Positions 1-9,199 of a DNA stretch of 64,000 bases are shown here, in pieces. The stretch is from Sphingomonas sp. TREG-RG-20F-R18-01 (GTDB taxonomy: Bacteria > Pseudomonadota > Alphaproteobacteria > Sphingomonadales > Sphingomonadaceae): positions 310,001 through 374,000 of the forward strand of contig NZ_JAKNQQ010000002.1 of assembly GCF_022662475.1 (NCBI RefSeq), written 5' to 3'. Made by a program: the position numbers and the translations under genes. Position 1 is the stretch's first letter. Each line of letters opens with the position of its first letter. The notes under the pieces are model-generated. The model ran no database searches. It had not been told where the DNA came from and was given only the letters and a program-made list of their open reading frames with translations.

Positions 1-354
1 GTCCCACAGCCGGATCAGCCGCCACGGGCTGAGCAGCATGTCGGGCGCATAGAAGATGGCGTATCCGAGCCGCCCGCCGAGGATGATCCCGAGCGTCGCG
101 TAGAACACCAGATCGTCGACATGCCGCCGCGCCATCGGGCTTCCCGGCTGCGCGATCAGCTTGAGCAGATACCACCAGCCGACCAGGATGCCGGTGATAT
201 AGGCAAGCGAATACCATTTGATCTGGAAGAAATGCAGGTCGAGCGCGACCGGGTTGAGGTGCAGGTCCTCGAACCGCAAATGGCCGCCCGCTCCAGCGGC
301 GGTGGCGGCGGTCGTCGCATCGGCGAGCAGGGGTAGGGCGGCAGTCAGGATCAA
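1..354 (-). CDS. lgt: Prolipoprotein diacylglyceryl transferase Lgt, N-terminal part (cut by window edge)
   Basis: Lgt transfers a diacylglyceryl group from phosphatidylglycerol to the lipobox cysteine of prolipoproteins in the inner membrane. Reading the minus strand from a TTG at 354 gives 118 codons that run off the window. The translation contains [19 protein letters not shown] and then [16 protein letters not shown], the conserved N-terminal half of Lgt with its first membrane helices. TTG is chosen because AGGGGA lies a few bases upstream and no better ATG precedes the conserved region. The gene is divergent from the acyl-CoA synthetase at 433, so the roughly 80 bp between them should hold both promoters. 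The C-terminal half is outside the window. Confidence 0.88.
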   Translation of the reverse strand, partial: MILTAALPLLADATTAATAAGAGGHLRFEDLHLNPVALDLHFFQIKWYSLAYITGILVGWWYLLKLIAQPGSPMARRHVDDLVFYATLGIILGGRLGYAIFYAPDMLLSPWRLIRLWD

Positions 355-432
355 GGCTTTTCCCCTGGGATTTGCGCCTCCATAAAGGCGACTGGCGACA
401 AGACCAAGCGACAAGACGAAACGGAGAATGAG

Positions 433-2139
433 ATGCCGAGCATATTGGACGGCCGTATGGATGCGACCCTCGCCGCGTTGACGGGACCGGGCGGTCCGCT
501 GGCCGTCGGGCGCGTTTCGGTCGATGGTCTGGATCTCCCGATCATCACCGGGGTTCCGCAGACGCTGCCGCCCTATTTCGCGCATTATTGCGCCGAACAT
601 GCCGACAAGACCTTCCTCGTCGCGGGCGACGAACGGCTCACCTTCGCGCAGGTCCACCGCGCGGCCCACTGCGTCGCGCAGGCGCTGGTCGCGCATTACC
701 GGATCCTGCCTGGCGACCGCGTGGGGATCGCGATGCGCAATTCGCCGTCGTGGATCGTGCTCTACATGGGGATCGTGATGGCGGGTGGCGTGGCCACGCT
801 GCTCAACGGCTGGTGGCAGGCCGAGGAACTCGGCGCGGCGATGACCGATGTCGAATGCAGCCTGGTGTTTGCGGATCCGACCCGTGCCCGCCGGATCGCG
901 GCGATCGACGGACTCGGCGTACCGATCGTGACGATCGACGACACCCTGCCGTTGAAGGCGGCGCTTGCCGGCCTGGATCCGGCGGATGTCGCGCTCCCCG
1001 TGGTCGCGCCGGAGGATGCCGGGACGATCCTGTTCACCTCGGGCTCGACCGGCCAGTCGAAGGGCGCGATCAGCGACCACCGCGCCGTGACGCAAGGCGT
1101 GTTCAACTATCTCGCGCAGGCGCTGATGATGCTGAGCATCGCGACGCAGGACGGCAGTCCGCCCGAGGGCCAACCCGCGACCCTGCTCAACGTGCCGCTG
1201 TTCCACGTCACCGCGGAGGTCCCGGTCTTCCTCCAGAGTTTCGCGATGGGACGAAAGCTGGTGCTGATGCCCAAATGGGATGCCGAGGAAGCGATGCGGC
1301 TGATCCAGGCCGAGACGGTCAGCTATTTCGTCGGCGTTCCCTTGATGAGCTTCGAGATCCTGACGCACCCCAACCGCGGTCATTACGATCTGTCGACGGT
1401 CACCGATTTTGCCGCAGGGGGCGCACCACGCCCGGTCGAGCACGTTCGCCGCATCGCGGACGAGATGGGCGGTCCCAAGCCCCTGCTCGGCTATGGCCTG
1501 ACCGAAACCAACGGCATCGGCTGCGGCAATTTCCGCGACAATTACCTCGACAAGCCCAATTCGACCGGGCGCGCCTCCGCGCCGCTGGTCGATCTCGCGA
1601 TCCTCGATGATAGCGGGCAGCCCGTGGCGCAGGGGCTGCGCGGCGAAGTCGCGATCCGCTCGATCTGCAATTTTCGCGAATATTACGGCCGTCCCGATGC
1701 GACCGCCGCCGCCTTTACCGCCGACCGCTACTTCCTGACCGGGGACATCGGCTATCTCGACGCGGACGGCTATCTCTTCATCGTCGATCGCAAGAAAGAC
1801 ATCATCATCCGCGGCGGCGAGAACATCTCCTGTCAGGAGGTCGAGGCGACGATCTACCAGCATCCGAGCGTGGCCGAGGCGGCGGTGTTCGGCTTGCCCG
1901 ACGAGCGCTACGGCGAAGTGCCCGGCGCGGTCGTCCAGTTGCGCGCGGATCAGCGGGTAAGTGTCGACGAACTCTCGGCCTTCCTGTTCGCGCATGTCGC
2001 CGCGTTCAAGGTGCCGCAACGGATCTGGATCGTCGATACGCCGCTGCCGCGGCTGGGGACGGAGAAGATCGACAAGGTCACGCTACGCACGTCGTATCGC
2101 GCGCTCGTGGCGGCGGAACAGGCTGGCGTGGGGGTATAG
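433..2139 (+). CDS. Class I AMP-dependent acyl-CoA synthetase/ligase
   Basis: A 568-residue adenylate-forming enzyme that would activate a carboxylic acid to acyl-AMP and then acyl-CoA. The ATP/AMP signature [12 protein letters not shown] is at about residues 200-211, a YGLTET-type motif at about 353-358, the hinge motif [11 protein letters not shown] at about 452, and a C-terminal catalytic lysine context GTEKIDK near 541. Length is normal for medium/long-chain fatty acyl-CoA ligases. Substrate cannot be read from sequence. It is followed after about 180 bp by a molybdenum hydroxylase gene; no shared pathway is evident. Confidence 0.9.
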   Translation: MPSILDGRMDATLAALTGPGGPLAVGRVSVDGLDLPIITGVPQTLPPYFAHYCAEHADKTFLVAGDERLTFAQVHRAAHCVAQALVAHYRILPGDRVGIAMRNSPSWIVLYMGIVMAGGVATLLNGWWQAEELGAAMTDVECSLVFADPTRARRIAAIDGLGVPIVTIDDTLPLKAALAGLDPADVALPVVAPEDAGTILFTSGSTGQSKGAISDHRAVTQGVFNYLAQALMMLSIATQDGSPPEGQPATLLNVPLFHVTAEVPVFLQSFAMGRKLVLMPKWDAEEAMRLIQAETVSYFVGVPLMSFEILTHPNRGHYDLSTVTDFAAGGAPRPVEHVRRIADEMGGPKPLLGYGLTETNGIGCGNFRDNYLDKPNSTGRASAPLVDLAILDDSGQPVAQGLRGEVAIRSICNFREYYGRPDATAAAFTADRYFLTGDIGYLDADGYLFIVDRKKDIIIRGGENISCQEVEATIYQHPSVAEAAVFGLPDERYGEVPGAVVQLRADQRVSVDELSAFLFAHVAAFKVPQRIWIVDTPLPRLGTEKIDKVTLRTSYRALVAAEQAGVGV

Positions 2140-2323
2140 CGCAACGGATGGTCGCCCCGCATCGCACGGTCAGCCGGCGTGGAACCCTGCCCGCGCGGAG
2201 CGGATGGCATTTGGCCCGAGGGCTCGGGCGGGAGCAACCGTCCTCCCGCTCGACCGGACGAACCGCACAGCAAACGACGTCTCGCGCTTTCCCCGGCCCG
2301 ATCACCGCGATACAGCGACCACA

Positions 2324-4579
2324 ATGCGCCCGCGTCTGCCCTCATCGCCCCCTGCCGCCGGGGTCACCCGTCGCGGACTGTTGATCGGCGGCGGGGCGGG
2401 CGTCGGGCTGATCCTCGCCTGGGCATTATGGCCGCGGCACTATTTGCCCAATCTGACCGCCGACACGGGCGAGACGATCTTTGGCGCCTGGATCAAGATC
2501 GGTGATGACGGGCATGTCACGGTCGCGGTGCCGCAGGCCGAGCATGGGCAAGGAGTCTATACCGCCTTGCCGCAGATCGTCGCGGATGAACTGGGCGCGG
2601 ACTGGCGGACGATCGCGGTCGAACCCGCACCGCTCAACCCGCTCTATGCCAATGCGCTGGGCGCCGACGAGCTGTTCGAAACCGCGCGCGATACGGTGGC
2701 GGGACGGTGGCGCGACGCGCATGCCGTGCGGATCGGGATGATGGTCACCGCCGGGTCGAGTTCGGTCCGCACGTTCGAGGATGACCTCCGCCAGGCGGGC
2801 GCGGCGGCGCGCGTGTTGTTGTGCAAGGTGGCGGCGGCGCGCTGGCAGGTCGACTGGCAAGCGTGCGACACGCGGGGCGGGTTCGTCTTCCACGGGAAGG
2901 ACCGGCTGCGCTTTGCCGATCTCGCGGCGGAAGCGGTACGCGGCAGCTTGCCCGACGCCCTGCCGATGCGCGTCAACGAAGACGACACCCGCCTGTCGGG
3001 CCAATCGCTGCCCCGGCTCGATGCGCCCGCCAAGGTCGACGGCTCCGCCAATTTCGCGGGGGACGTGCGGTTGCCCGACATGGTCTTCGCCAGCATCCGC
3101 CAAGCACCGGGCGGCAGTTCCCGGCTGGTCCGGGTCGATCGCGCCGCGGCAGACCGTATCCCCGGCGTGCTTCAGGTCGTGACCAACGACCGTTGGGTCG
3201 CCGCGATCGGCAATCATTGGTGGGCAGCCAACCGCGCGCTGGATGCGCTTGCCCCGCGGTTCGAAACGCAGGGCGCGATCGTCACCAGTGCCACGATCCG
3301 GGCGGCGCTGCAGGGCGCGCTCGATACACCGGGCAGGCGACTGGCGGCGGTCGGCGACGTCGATGCGACGTTCAAGGACGCTCGGTTGATCACCGCCGAG
3401 TATCAGGTCGGGCTCGCCGCGCATGCCGCGGTCGAGACGATGACCGCGACCGCACGCTTTGCCGATGGACGGCTCGAGCTCTGGTTGCCGACGCTGGCCC
3501 CCGCGATGGCGCGCGATGCGGCCGCGGCGGCGGCGGGGATCGCGACGGACCGGGTGGTCGTCCACCCGATGCTGGTGGGGGGCGCGTTCGGTGCCAATCT
3601 GGATCATCGTTGCGCCGAGCAGGCGGCAATCCTCGCCGTGACGCTCAAGCGTCCGGTCCAGCTGACCTGGTCGCGGGTCGAGGATCTGCTGCACGATCGC
3701 TTCCGGCCGCCAGCGATGGCTCGCATGGCGGCGCGGCTTGGTCCCAATGGCCAGATCCTCGGCTGGCGCGCCCGGATCGCCGCCCCCGCTACCGGACAGG
3801 AAGTCGCTGCGCGTCTGTTCGCGCAGGACGCGGGTTTTCGTACGGCGCTCGCGCTGACGCCATCGGGTGACCCCTATGCGATCGCGGGTGCGGTGCCGCC
3901 GTACCGGATGCCGGCCTATGCGGTCGACCATCACCCCGCCGATATCGGCGTCCCGACCGGGCACTGGCGCTCCGGTGCGCATAGTTACACCGCCTTCTTC
4001 ACCGAATGTTTCCTCGACGAACTCGCGCATCTCGCGGGGACCGAGCCCTTGTCGTACCGGATCGGGATGCTCGGCGGCGACGCGCGGCTGGCGCGGTGCC
4101 TGTCGACCGCGGCATCCCTCGGCGGATGGGAGGGCGGGATCGCGGGAAGCGGGCAGGGGATCGCCTGCCACAGCTTTCGCGGCAGCCATATCGCGGTGCT
4201 GGTCGAGGCGCATGTCGGCGAAGGGCAGGCGGTCAGCGTCGACCGGATCGTCGCCGCGGTCGATTGCGGACGGCAGATCAACCCCGATCTTGTGCGCCAG
4301 CAGATCGAGGGCGGATTGCTGTTCGGCATGGCGGCGGCGACGGGGGGATCGACCGGTTTCACACGCGGTCTGCCCGACGCGCGCGGTTTCGGCGATCTGG
4401 GCCTGCCACGCCTCGCCGATACGCCGGATATCACGGTCGAGCTGATCTCCAGCGAGGCCGATCCCGGGGGGGTGAGCGAACTCGCGGTCCCACCGGTTGC
4501 GCCTGCGATTGCCAATGCGCTGCAAGCCGCTACGGGCTATCGCTTGCGGTGTCTTCCGCTCGTTCCGGGAACCAAGTGA
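2324..4579 (+). CDS. Tat-exported xanthine dehydrogenase-family molybdenum hydroxylase, large subunit (isoquinoline 1-oxidoreductase beta-like)
   Basis: A 751-residue molybdopterin-binding large subunit that would hydroxylate an aromatic heterocycle or aldehyde. The start at 2324 is chosen because it gives a twin-arginine signal (TRRGLLIGGGAGVGLILAW, arginines at 16-17), as in IorB-type periplasmic enzymes; the open frame extends further upstream without family similarity. Recognisable molybdenum-domain segments include GGAFGANLDHRCAEQAA and the late region VDCGRQINPDLVRQQIEGG. The partner [2Fe-2S] small subunit, normally adjacent, is not visible on either side. The stop overlaps the hemH start (TGATG), implying translational coupling to an unrelated gene. 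Substrate unknown. Confidence 0.8.
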   Translation: MRPRLPSSPPAAGVTRRGLLIGGGAGVGLILAWALWPRHYLPNLTADTGETIFGAWIKIGDDGHVTVAVPQAEHGQGVYTALPQIVADELGADWRTIAVEPAPLNPLYANALGADELFETARDTVAGRWRDAHAVRIGMMVTAGSSSVRTFEDDLRQAGAAARVLLCKVAAARWQVDWQACDTRGGFVFHGKDRLRFADLAAEAVRGSLPDALPMRVNEDDTRLSGQSLPRLDAPAKVDGSANFAGDVRLPDMVFASIRQAPGGSSRLVRVDRAAADRIPGVLQVVTNDRWVAAIGNHWWAANRALDALAPRFETQGAIVTSATIRAALQGALDTPGRRLAAVGDVDATFKDARLITAEYQVGLAAHAAVETMTATARFADGRLELWLPTLAPAMARDAAAAAAGIATDRVVVHPMLVGGAFGANLDHRCAEQAAILAVTLKRPVQLTWSRVEDLLHDRFRPPAMARMAARLGPNGQILGWRARIAAPATGQEVAARLFAQDAGFRTALALTPSGDPYAIAGAVPPYRMPAYAVDHHPADIGVPTGHWRSGAHSYTAFFTECFLDELAHLAGTEPLSYRIGMLGGDARLARCLSTAASLGGWEGGIAGSGQGIACHSFRGSHIAVLVEAHVGEGQAVSVDRIVAAVDCGRQINPDLVRQQIEGGLLFGMAAATGGSTGFTRGLPDARGFGDLGLPRLADTPDITVELISSEADPGGVSELAVPPVAPAIANALQAATGYRLRCLPLVPGTK

Positions 4580-5592
4580 TGCAAGCTGTTCTTCCTCCCG
4601 GCCATCCGCCGGTCAAGCCGCGCCGGATCGGCGTGCTGCTGACCAATCTCGGCACGCCCGACGGCGCCGATACGCGGTCGGTCAAACGCTATCTCGGCGA
4701 ATTCCTGTCCGACCGGCGCGTGGTCGAAATTCCGCCGCTGCTGTGGCAGCCGATCCTGCGCGGGATCATTCTCAATACCCGCCCCAAGAAGTCGGCGCAT
4801 GCCTATGCGCAGGTCTGGACCGAGGACGGCTCGCCGCTGGCCGCGATCACCAAGGCGCAGAACACTGCGCTGCAGGGCGCGTTCGGGCCGGACGTGATGG
4901 TCGACTGGGCGATGCGCTACGGCAAGCCCGCGATCGGCGAGCGTCTGCAGGCGATGAAGGACGCCGGCTGCGACCGCATCCTGATCGCGCCGCTTTACCC
5001 GCAATATTGCGCCGCGACGACCGCGACCGCAAACGACAAGGCGTTCGCCGAACTGGCGAAGATGCGCTGGCAACCGGCGCTGCGGACGCTCCCGCCCTAT
5101 TACTACGAGCCGGCCTATATCGAGGCGCTCGCGCAATCGATCGAGGCGGGTGTCGCCGCGCTCGATTTCGAGCCGGACGCGTTGATCGCGAGTTTCCACG
5201 GGATGCCGAAGCGGACGCTCGAACTCGGCGATCCCTATCACTGCCATTGCCAGAAGACCGGGCGGTTGCTCGGCGAGCGGCTTGGCAAGAAGCTGATCGT
5301 GTCGTTCCAGTCGCGCTTCGGCCCGGCGAAGTGGCTCGAGCCCGCGACCGACCTGACGCTCGAGGCATTGCCCGCACAGGGGATCAAGAAGGTCGCGATC
5401 TTCGCGCCGGGCTTCTCGGCCGACTGCCTCGAGACGCTCGAGGAACTCGCGATCCGCGGGCTCGAGAGCTTCGAAGGCAAGGGGGGTACCCATTTCGCGT
5501 ATATTCCGTGCCTTAATGCCAGCGAGATCGGCATCAAAATGTTGCGCACTTTACTGGCGCGCGAACTTGAAGGCTGGGCCAACCCCGCATAG
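4579..5592 (+). CDS. hemH: Ferrochelatase
   Basis: Inserts ferrous iron into protoporphyrin IX, the last step of protoheme synthesis. The 337-residue product has the catalytic histidine in SFHGMP (His207) and the conserved glutamate in SADCLETLEE (Glu285), with GYGKP/LLTNLGTP-like N-terminal features (LLTNLGTPDG at 20-29) and length typical of the family. The ATG overlaps the stop of the molybdenum hydroxylase gene. A heme-synthesis gene fits the need for heme by the ccm genes at 50-55 kb, though they are far apart. Confidence 0.95.
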   Translation: MQAVLPPGHPPVKPRRIGVLLTNLGTPDGADTRSVKRYLGEFLSDRRVVEIPPLLWQPILRGIILNTRPKKSAHAYAQVWTEDGSPLAAITKAQNTALQGAFGPDVMVDWAMRYGKPAIGERLQAMKDAGCDRILIAPLYPQYCAATTATANDKAFAELAKMRWQPALRTLPPYYYEPAYIEALAQSIEAGVAALDFEPDALIASFHGMPKRTLELGDPYHCHCQKTGRLLGERLGKKLIVSFQSRFGPAKWLEPATDLTLEALPAQGIKKVAIFAPGFSADCLETLEELAIRGLESFEGKGGTHFAYIPCLNASEIGIKMLRTLLARELEGWANPA

Positions 5593-5631
5593 CAAGGGCG
5601 TGGGACTGAAAGATCCATCAGGAGAGTATGC

Positions 5632-6354
5632 ATGGCACGCGTCGCGATCGTAACCGGCGGCACCCGCGGGATCGGCGAGGCGATCAGCCTTGCGCTGCAA
5701 GAGGCCGGAATGACCGTCGCCGCCAATTATGCCGGCAATGACGAGCGCGCGCGCGCCTTTACCGAACGGACCGGAATCGCCGCGTTCAAATGGGACGTAT
5801 CGGATTATGACGCATGCCAGGCGGGCTGCGCGGCCGTGGTCGAACAGCTCGGCCCCGTCGACGTGCTCGTCAACAATGCGGGCATCACGCGCGACGGCAC
5901 GATCATGAAGCTCAGCTACCAGGCGTGGAAAGAGGTGATCGACACCAATCTCGGCGGCTGCTTCAACATGGCGAAGGGCGTGTTCCCCGGGATGCGCGAT
6001 CGCAAATGGGGGCGGATCGTCAACATCGGGTCGATCAACGGGCAGGCCGGGCAATATGGCCAGGTCAATTACGCCGCCGCCAAATCGGGCATCCACGGTT
6101 TTACCAAGGCGCTGGCGCAGGAAGGTGCGCGTGCCGGGGTGACGGTCAATGCGATCGCGCCGGGCTATATCGACACCGACATGGTCGCCGCGGTCCCCGC
6201 CGACGTGCTCGAGAAGATCGTCGCCAAGATTCCGGTCGGCCGCCTCGGCCAGGCGAGCGAAATCGCGCGCGGCGTCGCCTTCCTGTGTTCGGAAGAAGGC
6301 GGGTTCGTGACCGGATCGACGCTGAGCATCAACGGCGGGCAGCACATGTATTGA
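5632..6354 (+). CDS. phaB: Acetoacetyl-CoA reductase (NADPH-dependent, PhaB type)
   Basis: A 240-residue short-chain dehydrogenase that reduces acetoacetyl-CoA to (R)-3-hydroxybutyryl-CoA for polyhydroxybutyrate synthesis. The cofactor motif TGGTRGIG is at 8-15, NNAG at 81-84, and the catalytic Ser134, Tyr147 and Lys151 are all present. The C-terminal GSTLSINGGQHMY ending is characteristic of PhaB rather than FabG. An AGGAGAG ribosome site precedes the ATG. No phaA or phaC is next to it, so substrate assignment rests on family resemblance only. Confidence 0.88.
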   Translation: MARVAIVTGGTRGIGEAISLALQEAGMTVAANYAGNDERARAFTERTGIAAFKWDVSDYDACQAGCAAVVEQLGPVDVLVNNAGITRDGTIMKLSYQAWKEVIDTNLGGCFNMAKGVFPGMRDRKWGRIVNIGSINGQAGQYGQVNYAAAKSGIHGFTKALAQEGARAGVTVNAIAPGYIDTDMVAAVPADVLEKIVAKIPVGRLGQASEIARGVAFLCSEEGGFVTGSTLSINGGQHMY

Positions 6355-6436
6355 GGGCGCCGGTTTCCCGACGGCCCATCGCAAGCCCGTAGAACGCGAC
6401 TTGTTTCTACCCGGACCAACGCGGTAAGAGCCCGGG

Positions 6437-8053
6437 ATGCAGGGGGATACCGCACCGCTCCACTGGTGGCAGACACGCGCGTTCGTCGCACTGATGGCGT
6501 TGGTCGCGATCATTCCGTTGGTACGCCCGGAAATCGCGCCGCTCGTCGACTTGCCCGGGCACATGGGGCGTTATCGCGTCCAGCTTGCGATCGGCGAGCA
6601 TCCGTGGCTCGGCAACTGGTATAATTTCAGCTGGCAACTGATCGGCAATCTCGGGATCGACATCCTGATCGTGCCGCTGTCGAAGATTTTCGGGCTGGAA
6701 CTGTCGGTCAAGCTGATCGTGATGACGATCCCACTGCTGATCGTGACGGGGTATCTGTGGATCGCGCGCGAGGTGCACGGGCGGATCCCCCCGACCGCGC
6801 TGTTCGCGCTGCCGATCGCCTACAGCTATCCGATCCAGTTCGGGTTCGTGAATTTCGCGCTGTCGATGGCGATCGCGCTCAACGCCTATGCGCTGTGGCT
6901 GCGGCTGGCGCGGCTCGGGCATCTGCGGTTGCGCGCGGCGATCTTCGTGCCCTTCTCCTGCGCCTTGTGGCTGTGCCACACCTTTGGCTGGGGCGTGCTC
7001 GGTGTGCTCGCCTTCTCGGGCGAATTGATCCGGCAGCACGACACGCGCGGCGAGCACGGGGTCAAGAGCTGGGTCAAGGCGGCGTTCTTCGCCGGACTCG
7101 GCTGCCTGCCGCTCGCGCTGCCGCTGGTGCTGATGGTGGTGTGGCGCAGCGGCGAACATGTCGGCGGGCAGACCGCCGACTGGTTCGACTGGCGTGCCAA
7201 GATCCGCTGGCTGACGATGACGTTCAAGGATCGCTGGGTCACCTTCGACATCGCCTCGATCGCGGTCGTCCTGCTGATCCTGTTCAAGGGGATCCGCGAC
7301 CCGAGCATCGAATATTCGCGCAACCTGCTGCTGTCCGCGCTGTTCCTGCTGCTCGTCTACATCGTGCTCCCGCGGATCGTGTTCGGCTCGGCCTATGCCG
7401 ACATGCGGCTTGCGCCCTTCATGCTGGGGATCGCGGTGATCGCGCTGCGGCCCCGCCCCGGTCTGTCGATTCGCGGAAGCGCGACGCTGGCGGCGCTGGG
7501 ACTGGCGTTCGTGCTGGTGCGGATCGCCGCGACGACCGCCAGCTTCTGGATGTTCGCGGACGATTACGACCGCGAACTCAAGGCGCTGGAACGCCTGCCG
7601 GTGGGCGCGCGGCTGGTGTCGTTCGTGGGCGAGCAATGCGGCAACCCGTGGGTGATGAGCCGGCTCGAGCATCTGCCCGCCATCGCGCTCGAGCGGCGGC
7701 TCGCCTATACCAACGACCAATGGTCGATGGCGGGCGCGCAATTGCTGACGACGCGCTACCTGCCCGCGCAACGCTTCGCGCACGATCCGTCGCAAATCGT
7801 CACCAGCGTGCAATGCCCGCGCGAATGGTGGCGTCCGATCAACATGGCGATGGCCAGGTTCCCGCGCAACGCATTCGACTATGTCTGGCTGATCCGTCCC
7901 CCCGCCTATGACCCGCGCTTCAACGAGGGGCTGGTGCCGATCTGGCGCGACGGGACGAGCGTGCTGTTCCGCGTCGATCATGGCGCGCCGGGGATCAAGG
8001 TCAGCGACGAATCGCTGCGCCTGCGCTCGCGCCCGATGCCGACGCCGTTCTGA
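6437..8053 (+). CDS. Polytopic membrane protein, GT-C-like, function unknown
   Basis: A 538-residue integral membrane protein with about ten hydrophobic segments, starting at residues 12-30, followed by a soluble C-terminal domain of about 150 residues. The first loop DLPGHMGRYRVQLAIGEHPW and the overall plan (acidic first loop, many helices, soluble tail) resemble GT-C glycosyltransferases, but no catalytic motif can be assigned with confidence. It converges with the DUF482 gene, the two stops lying back to back at 8053/8054 within TGATCA. I do not recognise a named family. Confidence 0.7.
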   Translation: MQGDTAPLHWWQTRAFVALMALVAIIPLVRPEIAPLVDLPGHMGRYRVQLAIGEHPWLGNWYNFSWQLIGNLGIDILIVPLSKIFGLELSVKLIVMTIPLLIVTGYLWIAREVHGRIPPTALFALPIAYSYPIQFGFVNFALSMAIALNAYALWLRLARLGHLRLRAAIFVPFSCALWLCHTFGWGVLGVLAFSGELIRQHDTRGEHGVKSWVKAAFFAGLGCLPLALPLVLMVVWRSGEHVGGQTADWFDWRAKIRWLTMTFKDRWVTFDIASIAVVLLILFKGIRDPSIEYSRNLLLSALFLLLVYIVLPRIVFGSAYADMRLAPFMLGIAVIALRPRPGLSIRGSATLAALGLAFVLVRIAATTASFWMFADDYDRELKALERLPVGARLVSFVGEQCGNPWVMSRLEHLPAIALERRLAYTNDQWSMAGAQLLTTRYLPAQRFAHDPSQIVTSVQCPREWWRPINMAMARFPRNAFDYVWLIRPPAYDPRFNEGLVPIWRDGTSVLFRVDHGAPGIKVSDESLRLRSRPMPTPF

Positions 8054-9190
8054 TCAGCCGCGGCGGAACGGGGTCAGTTCGCCGAGATAGTCTTGGTCCG
8101 CCTCGACCGAGGCGCGTTCGCGCGCGAGGAAGTCCGAAATCGCGCGGCGGAAATTGCGGTCGGGAATGTAATGCGCGGACCAGGTCGGCACCGGGACATA
8201 GCCGCGCGCGAGCTTGTGCTCGCCCTGCGCGCCCGCCTCGACCGTCTTGAGCCCGCGTGCGATCGCGGCGTCGATCGCCTGGTAATAGCACAGCTCGAAA
8301 TGGAGGAACGGGACCTCCTCGGTACAGCCCCAATAGCGGCCGTACAGCGTCTCCGCGCCGATCAGGTTGAGCGCCCCCGCGATCGGCCGGCCGTCGCGAT
8401 CCGCGAAGATCAGCAACACCTTGTCCGCCATCGTCTCGCCGAGCAGCGTGAAGAAGCGCCGTGTCAGATACGGCTGGCCCCATTTGCGGGCGCCGGTGTC
8501 CTGGTAGTATCGCCAGAACGCGTCCCAGTCCGCCTCGGTGATGTCCGCGCCGGTGACATGGCGGATCGTCAGTCCCTCGACCGCGGCGGCACGTTCCTTG
8601 CGGATCGCCTTGCGCTTGCGGCTGGCGAGCGCGTCGAGGAAAGCGTCGAACCCGGCATAACCGTCGTTCTGCCAGTGGAATTGGGTGCCTTCGCGCAAGA
8701 GCCAGCCCGCCGCCTCGAACGCGGGAAGCTGGTCGGGCGTGACGAACGTGGCGTGGGCCGAGGACAATTGGTGCTGGTCGGTCACCGCCTCGATCGCCGC
8801 GATCAGCGCGGGCGCGGTGGCGGGATCGCGCAGCAACAGCCGCGGGCCGGGAACGGGGGAGAAGGGCACCGCGACCTGCAGCTTGGGATAATAGGCACCG
8901 CCCGCGCGCTCCCACGCATCCGCCCAGGCATGGTCGAAGACATATTCGCCCTGGCTGTGACTCTTGGCATAGGCCGGCGCGATTCCGGCGGGGCGGCCGT
9001 CGGGGCCGTCGACGATGATCGGGATCGGTTGCCAGCCGGCGCGCGGCGTGGCGCTGCCCGAGGCTTCCAGGATCGACAGGAAGGCATGGCCCACGAACGG
9101 GTTGGTCGCGCCGGCGCAGGCGTCCCAGTCCGCCGCTGGAATGGCGGCGACGCCGTCGGCGATGCGGGCGGTGACGGCGTTTGTGCTCAC
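8054..9190 (-). CDS. GNAT/FemAB-like N-acyltransferase, DUF482 (PF04339) family
   Basis: A 378-residue protein with the hallmarks of the DUF482 'peptidogalycan biosynthesis' family, a double-GNAT fold related to FemAB. Visible family features are NPFVGHAFLSILEASGSA near the N-terminus, HLSSAHATFVTP-like central segment, and the C-terminal AGAQGEHKLARGYVP followed by W-S-x-H-Y-I. These proteins are common in alphaproteobacteria and their substrate is unknown. No signal peptide, so cytoplasmic. It lies just downstream of a minus-strand GT39-like gene with a 9-base gap and may be cotranscribed with it. Confidence 0.85.
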   Translation of the reverse strand: MSTNAVTARIADGVAAIPAADWDACAGATNPFVGHAFLSILEASGSATPRAGWQPIPIIVDGPDGRPAGIAPAYAKSHSQGEYVFDHAWADAWERAGGAYYPKLQVAVPFSPVPGPRLLLRDPATAPALIAAIEAVTDQHQLSSAHATFVTPDQLPAFEAAGWLLREGTQFHWQNDGYAGFDAFLDALASRKRKAIRKERAAAVEGLTIRHVTGADITEADWDAFWRYYQDTGARKWGQPYLTRRFFTLLGETMADKVLLIFADRDGRPIAGALNLIGAETLYGRYWGCTEEVPFLHFELCYYQAIDAAIARGLKTVEAGAQGEHKLARGYVPVPTWSAHYIPDRNFRRAISDFLARERASVEADQDYLGELTPFRRG

Positions 9191-9199
9191 GACTCCAAA

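Noticed and set aside
1961..2323. Extended N-terminus of the molybdenum hydroxylase frame
   Set aside because: It overlaps the acyl-CoA synthetase C-terminus, is arginine/serine-rich and precedes the Tat signal.
2426..4525. 699-codon open frame on the minus strand
   Set aside because: It is the antisense shadow of the molybdenum hydroxylase gene, arginine-rich and without family motifs; high GC makes such frames common.
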